A stretch of 17,968 nt of DNA from JBBAFB01 sp041655595 (GTDB lineage Bacteria > Bacillota > DULZ01). Position 1 is the stretch's first letter. Every line of letters begins with the position of its first letter. Where the stretch lies: assembly GCA_041655595.1 (NCBI GenBank), contig JBBAFB010000029.1, positions 1 through 17,968 on the forward strand. Direction: 5' to 3'. Below, in pieces: positions 14,656 to 17,968 of the stretch. Below the pieces are notes generated by a model that was given only the letters and a program-made list of their open reading frames with translations, was not told the DNA's origin and ran no database searches. A program made the position numbers and the translations under genes.

Positions 14656-15576
14656 ATGAGTTTAAAAAAAATTAAAATCGTTGATGTAACACTGCGTGAT
14701 GGATTGCAAAATATTGATACATTCATTTCCACCGAAAGTAAATTAAAGATAGTTAACAAGCTAATCAACAGCGGCGTTAATAAACTGGAGATTACTTCTT
14801 TTGTAAACCCCAAGGCAGTTCCCCAATTTAAAGATGCCGAAAATTTTTATGAATCCTGTACAAAACTCTACCCTAATATCAGTTTCAGTGCCCTCACCCC
14901 TAATCTAAAAGGAGTTGAGAGAGCTGTTAATGCAGGACTCAAGGAAATTGTCTTTGTGTTGTCAGCCAGTGAGAAGCATAATAAAAGTAATGTGAAGATG
15001 ACAGTGGCTGAGTCCTTGATTCAGCTTAAAACAGTCTCCGACCTTTTAAAGAAATACCCTGAGGTGAATATTCAAGTTGACCTCTCCACTGCTTTTGGCT
15101 ATGAAGAAGATATAGTATCAGTTGATAAGGTTATTGAAATTTCAAAAAAAATATCAGATACCGGCGTAAATAAAATTATGTATTGTGATACAAGTGGAAT
15201 CGCTGTTCCAGCACAAGTTGAAAACTTAATAAAAAATATTAAAAGAAAAAATTTGAATTTCAAATTCGGTTTTCATTTTCATGACACATTTGGCTGCGCC
15301 ATAGCCAACATAATAAAAGCCATTGAGCTAGACTGTAATTTATTTGAAGCCGCAGCAGGAGGTTTGGGTGGCTGTCCTTTCGCACATGGTGCCACAGGTA
15401 ATGTTTCTTTAGAGGATTTAGTTTGGGTGCTTGATAAAATGAACTTAATTTCAGACATTGATTTGAATAAACTTCTTGAAACAACTCAGTTTCTTGAAAA
15501 AACCCTTGCTGGACTGGCCCCCATAAATAGCAAAGTTTATGCCAATACTCATCATAGCTGCCCAACCACAGGATAA
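14656..15576 (+). CDS. mvaB: Hydroxymethylglutaryl-CoA lyase
   Basis: It cleaves (S)-HMG-CoA into acetyl-CoA and acetoacetate in the cytoplasm, the step after HMG-CoA reductase in mevalonate catabolism. The TIM-barrel DRE metallolyase pattern is intact: VTLRDGLQN with Arg14, Asp15 and Gln18, 'EITSFVNPKAVPQF', the metal-binding His-x-His in HFHDTFG (207-209), and the lyase signature GLGGCPFAHGATGNVSLED with the catalytic Cys240 and Asn249. This signature separates it from isopropylmalate and citramalate synthases. Length 306 is normal. GGAGGT lies 10 nt before the ATG. The gene follows the regulator by 56 bp on the same strand. The symbol follows the Pseudomonas mevalonii mvaAB naming. Confidence 0.95.
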   Translation: MSLKKIKIVDVTLRDGLQNIDTFISTESKLKIVNKLINSGVNKLEITSFVNPKAVPQFKDAENFYESCTKLYPNISFSALTPNLKGVERAVNAGLKEIVFVLSASEKHNKSNVKMTVAESLIQLKTVSDLLKKYPEVNIQVDLSTAFGYEEDIVSVDKVIEISKKISDTGVNKIMYCDTSGIAVPAQVENLIKNIKRKNLNFKFGFHFHDTFGCAIANIIKAIELDCNLFEAAAGGLGGCPFAHGATGNVSLEDLVWVLDKMNLISDIDLNKLLETTQFLEKTLAGLAPINSKVYANTHHSCPTTG

Positions 15577-15619
15577 CTTATTTAAAACAGTTTAAAAAGG
15601 CAAAGTATGACATAACCAT

Positions 15620-15636
15620 ACCACACGCCTTGTGGT
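15620..15636 (+). terminator. Small hairpin with short T run between hmgL and the PPC gene
   Basis: ACCACA pairs with TGTGGT around CGCCT, followed by TTTAG. It is too short for a firm terminator call; it may attenuate or protect the message between the two genes. Confidence 0.3.
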
Positions 15637-15694
15637 TTTAGACTGCCCAGGACAAAATAAAATTTTAAAATCAAACTATCCAAGGGGTGATCTT

Positions 15695-16135
15695 TTGAAA
15701 TACAATCAAGGTACTTTAGGTAGGATTTTTGTGGCAAAAGCCGAACACGGTGACAACTTGCTTGAAGAACTAAGAGCAATTGCAACAAAAGAAAATATCA
15801 GCACTGCAGTTTTTTTAATGATCGGTGCTTTAAAAAAAGCGGATATCGTCTCTGGTCCACAGGAGTGCACAGTACCTCCGATACCAATTGAAATGACCTT
15901 TGGGGATGGCAGAGAGGTCCTCGGCATGGGAACAATCTTTAGCAACAGCGACAGTATTACTCCCGAGCTACACGTTCATGGTGCATTTGGTCGAGATAAA
16001 GATGTTCTGATGGGTTGTTTAAGGGGAAACTCCGAGGTTTACCTAGTAATGGAAATTATAATTTTAGAAATAACAAATACCGGTGCCTTCAAGCAAACAG
16101 ATAAAAACGGGTTAATGCTGCTTGATTTTATCTAA
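15695..16135 (+). CDS. PPC/DUF296-domain protein
   Basis: The 146-residue product covers one complete PPC (DUF296) domain, a trimer-forming fold known from plant AT-hook proteins and from stand-alone bacterial and archaeal proteins of unclear role. Seen are KYNQGTLGRIFVAKAEHGDNLLEEL at the start, 'STAVFLMIGALKKADIVSGP', 'GDGREVLGMGTIF', the conserved ELHVHGAFGRD with its metal-ligand histidines, 'GCLRGNSEVYLVMEIIILEI' and 'GLMLLDF'. I chose TTG 15695-15697 because AAGGGGTGA precedes it and homologues begin there. A GTG at 15632 would add 21 residues with no binding site. There is no AT-hook or other DNA-binding segment, so a small-molecule or metal role is as likely as DNA binding. It is third in the regulator/lyase operon, 118 bp after the lyase. 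Confidence 0.82.
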   Translation: MKYNQGTLGRIFVAKAEHGDNLLEELRAIATKENISTAVFLMIGALKKADIVSGPQECTVPPIPIEMTFGDGREVLGMGTIFSNSDSITPELHVHGAFGRDKDVLMGCLRGNSEVYLVMEIIILEITNTGAFKQTDKNGLMLLDFI

Positions 16136-16162
16136 ATTAAAGTAAAGGAAACAAAAAGGGTA

Positions 16163-16193
16163 GTGGGACAAAACTCCTGTCCCCTTGTCCCAC
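16163..16193. repeat. 31-bp palindromic repeat, copy 1 (terminator-like for butyrate kinase)
   Basis: Arms GTGGGACAA (16163-16171) and TTGTCCCAC (16185-16193) around a 13-nt loop. Only one base differs from the copy at 17307-17337. It lies 2 bp beyond the TAG of the butyrate kinase gene. On the minus strand it is followed by TACCCTTTTTGTTT, so it can act as that gene's terminator. It looks like a REP-type element common in Clostridia. Confidence 0.8.
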
Positions 16194-16195
16194 TC

Positions 16196-17275
16196 CTACA
16201 CATATATTTTTGCGGATTCCTTCTTTTGCAGTACTGCTAAAACGCCTTCTGTCAGAGCCCGAAGCTCATCCTCACCGGGGTAGATTATTAGTTTGCCCAA
16301 TTTGTTGATTCTTCTTTCAATCAAACTAACAAAATACTGACTATGGGCCAAGCCTCCGGTAATGATGATCGCATTTACTTCACTTTTCAGGGCCGCTACC
16401 ATAGCACCAATCTCTTTAGCTACCTGGTAAGCCATCGCCCCCACTACCAATTCAGCTTCTTTATCCCCCGACTTTATTCTCTGCTCCGCCTCTCTAAGAT
16501 CATTAGTTCCTAAAAGCATTTGCATGCCGCTTTTGGAAGAAACCAAGGTCAGCAACTCTTCCTTGGTGTAATCACCAGAAAAGCAAAGATCAATCACAGC
16601 AGAAACAGGCAAAGCACCTGATCTTTCTGGAGTTAAAGGCCCTTCCCCATCTAAACCGTTGCTGACATCAACTACCTTGCCATTAAGATGGGCACTAACG
16701 GTAATACCCCCTCCCAGGTGAGCAACGATTAAACGACAGCTTGCATATTCTTTGGAATTTTCCCGGCAAAAGCGCTTAGCGATATATTTGGCATTTAAAG
16801 CATGAAAAATACTCCTTCTCTCTACACCCTTGATACCTGTGACTTTAGCAATGGGCATCATTTCATCCACAGTCACAGGGTCTACCATGTAGGCCGGTAT
16901 AGCTAGGTCTTTACCCAACTCGTAAGCAATAATCCCGCCTAAAGCCGAGGCATGTTGAACAAAACCTTTCGCTCTCAAGTCCTCAAAAAGCTTTTCATTA
17001 ATTGTATAGGTTCCGGACTCCAAGGGTTTAACCATACCTCCCCGCCCCACAATGGCATCCAAAGATTTTAAAGAAATATCCCCATCCTTCAGTGCTTCTA
17101 ATACCAAGGCCTTACGCATTTCTTTTTGCGCTAAAATGCTCCCGAAAGCCTCCAACTCCCTCCTGCTATGGCGGATAGTAGTATCAAAAACACTTCGGGT
17201 ATTTTCATAAATCCCAATTTTAGTAGAGGTTGATCCGGGGTTAATTACCAAGATACGAAACATTTTAATTGCCAA
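16196..17275 (-). CDS. buk: Butyrate kinase
   Basis: It converts butyryl phosphate plus ADP to butyrate plus ATP (or the reverse), a soluble member of the ASKHA acetate-kinase fold. Visible are the phosphate-1 loop 'ILVINPGSTSTKIGIYEN', 'GRGGMVKPLESGTY', 'YMVDPVTVDEMMPIA', 'RSIFHALNAKYIAKRFC', 'LIVAHLGGGITVSAHLNGKVVDVSNGLDGEGPLTPERSG' patterns (given here in overlapping short parts) and 'AIIITGGLAHS'. Length 359 is typical. I prefer TTG 17273-17275 since GGAGGA lies 7 nt upstream; an ATG four codons later matches most homologues but is far from that site. It is convergent with the lyase operon and may not share its control. No phosphotransbutyrylase is in view, so branched-chain or other acyl phosphates remain possible substrates. 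Confidence 0.92.
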   Translation of the reverse strand: MAIKMFRILVINPGSTSTKIGIYENTRSVFDTTIRHSRRELEAFGSILAQKEMRKALVLEALKDGDISLKSLDAIVGRGGMVKPLESGTYTINEKLFEDLRAKGFVQHASALGGIIAYELGKDLAIPAYMVDPVTVDEMMPIAKVTGIKGVERRSIFHALNAKYIAKRFCRENSKEYASCRLIVAHLGGGITVSAHLNGKVVDVSNGLDGEGPLTPERSGALPVSAVIDLCFSGDYTKEELLTLVSSKSGMQMLLGTNDLREAEQRIKSGDKEAELVVGAMAYQVAKEIGAMVAALKSEVNAIIITGGLAHSQYFVSLIERRINKLGKLIIYPGEDELRALTEGVLAVLQKKESAKIYV

Positions 17276-17306
17276 TTTAAATCCTCCAGTCAGCGGGACA
17301 AAGGGA

Positions 17307-17337
17307 GTGGGACAAAAGTCCTGTCCCCTTGTCCCAC
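17307..17337. repeat. 31-bp palindromic repeat, copy 2 (3' end of the chemoreceptor gene)
   Basis: The same arms as copy 1 (GTGGGACAA / TTGTCCCAC). The last base is shared with the TAG stop of the chemoreceptor gene. A further GGGACAAA half-unit lies at 17294-17301. It sits in the 61-bp gap before the butyrate kinase start. Confidence 0.8.
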
Positions 17338-17968
17338 TACTCCTTAAACTTCAAAACTGTTGCTTGTAAACTTGAAGCCAATTCTTCCAAAGCATCTATA
17401 GCATTGGAGATCTCCGCCATTGAGGCTGTTTGTTCCTCCACGGAGGCAGCAACTTCTTCTGTTGCGGCAGAGTTTCCCTCCCCAATATTAGATAACAACC
17501 CCAAGGCTTGAAGAGTATCATTTTTGATGATTTCGATTTCCAACATGGAAGAATTCAAATCCTGACTATTTTTTCTGTTTATATGAGTAGCTTTTTCGAT
17601 TTCTAGAAAAGCTGCGCGATTCTTTTCTATAGCGATCTGTAATTTTTTTAATTCCTCCAGACCCTTTCTGATGGTCTCCACCGTGTCATTAGAATTGGCA
17701 AGCAATTCTTCTAAAAGAATATCAATGGTCTTTGTTGAAAGATTGGACTCTTCAGCTAATTTTCTGATTTCCTCCGCAACTACAGCAAAGCCTCTCCCCG
17801 CTTCTCCCGCTCTGGCAGCCTCAATAGCAGCATTGAGTGCCAAAAGATTAGTTTGCTCCGCAATTTGAGCAATCATTTTACTGGATTCACCGATTTTTTC
17901 CGTACTTTCCGCAGTTTTATCAATACCCTTTTGCACCTCTAACATGGCCTGATCCGTTATTTGGTAAA
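17337..17968 (-). CDS. Methyl-accepting chemotaxis protein, C-terminal signalling part
   Basis: The frame is open to the right edge of the window, so only the last 210 residues are seen. It has the chemoreceptor signalling domain: the conserved hairpin tip IAQIAEQTNLLALNAAIEAA followed by RAGEAGRGFAVVAEEIRKLAEES, which contacts CheA and CheW, and a long coiled-coil arm with methylation-type sequences ('NSAATEEVAASVEEQTASMAEIS'). It ends LQATVLKFKE. The sensor and membrane parts lie outside the window, so the ligand is unknown. The TAG stop overlaps a palindromic repeat. Confidence 0.93.
   Translation of the reverse strand, partial: YQITDQAMLEVQKGIDKTAESTEKIGESSKMIAQIAEQTNLLALNAAIEAARAGEAGRGFAVVAEEIRKLAEESNLSTKTIDILLEELLANSNDTVETIRKGLEELKKLQIAIEKNRAAFLEIEKATHINRKNSQDLNSSMLEIEIIKNDTLQALGLLSNIGEGNSAATEEVAASVEEQTASMAEISNAIDALEELASSLQATVLKFKE

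Noticed and set aside
14656..15576. Isopropylmalate, homocitrate or citramalate synthase instead of HMG-CoA lyase
   Set aside because: The short length (306 residues) and the lyase signature GLGGCPFAHGATGN with the catalytic Cys fit HMG-CoA lyase; the synthases lack this Cys loop and carry a C-terminal regulatory domain.
1..17968. CRISPR arrays, tRNA or rRNA genes, known riboswitches
   Set aside because: No regularly spaced repeats, cloverleaf-like segments or conserved riboswitch cores were seen on either strand by reading.

Overview
The window looks like a low-to-moderate GC Gram-positive anaerobe of the Clostridia (Peptococcaceae-like is a guess). The signs are strong AGGAGG-type ribosome binding sites, frequent TTG and GTG starts, a butyrate kinase, an Mcp chemoreceptor, a FadR-type GntR regulator and G/C-rich palindromes of the 'GGGACAAA...TTTGTCCC' kind between genes. 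No rRNA, tRNA, CRISPR array or transposase gene was seen. Species assignment is inference only.

Left part (1-6700, all genes on the minus strand) is an accessory, partly decaying region with a defence flavour. It holds the N-terminal end of a PLD-type/SF2 helicase that runs off the left edge, then a gamma-glutamylcyclotransferase-like gene split by an in-frame TAG exactly in its YGSN motif. A small GIY-YIG-like protein and a lipoprotein of unknown function follow. Last comes an mcrB-mcrC pair. McrB carries what looks like an EVE/PUA-like reader domain inserted between Walker A and Walker B. Its 5' end is cut off at a 22-bp G-rich repeat, and a second copy of that repeat, in the same orientation, lies just downstream of mcrC.

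Middle part (6715-8663, minus strand) is a two-gene unit: a P1/S58-family peptidase (DmpA-like) followed by an eight-helix membrane protein of unknown function.

The most coherent system lies at 8976-16135: two divergent transcription units that together look like a catabolic mevalonate locus. The leftward operon encodes an FAD-linked oxidase, a GlcF/HdrD-type Fe-S oxidoreductase, a class II HMG-CoA reductase and an isochorismatase-fold protein that lacks all three expected catalytic residues; it ends in a clear terminator. The rightward operon encodes a FadR-type regulator, HMG-CoA lyase and a PPC/DUF296 protein. In the 300-bp divergent region each direction has a TTGAC(A/T)-17-TATATT promoter, and each -10 element is embedded in the same TGGTACTACCA operator. 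The predicted flow is mevalonate + CoA to HMG-CoA (reductase run oxidatively) to acetyl-CoA + acetoacetate (lyase). The substrates of the flavoprotein/Fe-S pair and of the isochorismatase-like protein are unknown and are the interesting gap.

Right end (16196-17968, minus strand) has a butyrate kinase and the C-terminal part of a methyl-accepting chemotaxis protein. Each is followed by a near-identical 31-bp palindrome abutting its TAG stop codon. The butyrate kinase could provide an ATP-yielding outlet for acetoacetate/acetyl-CoA, but that link is only by proximity.
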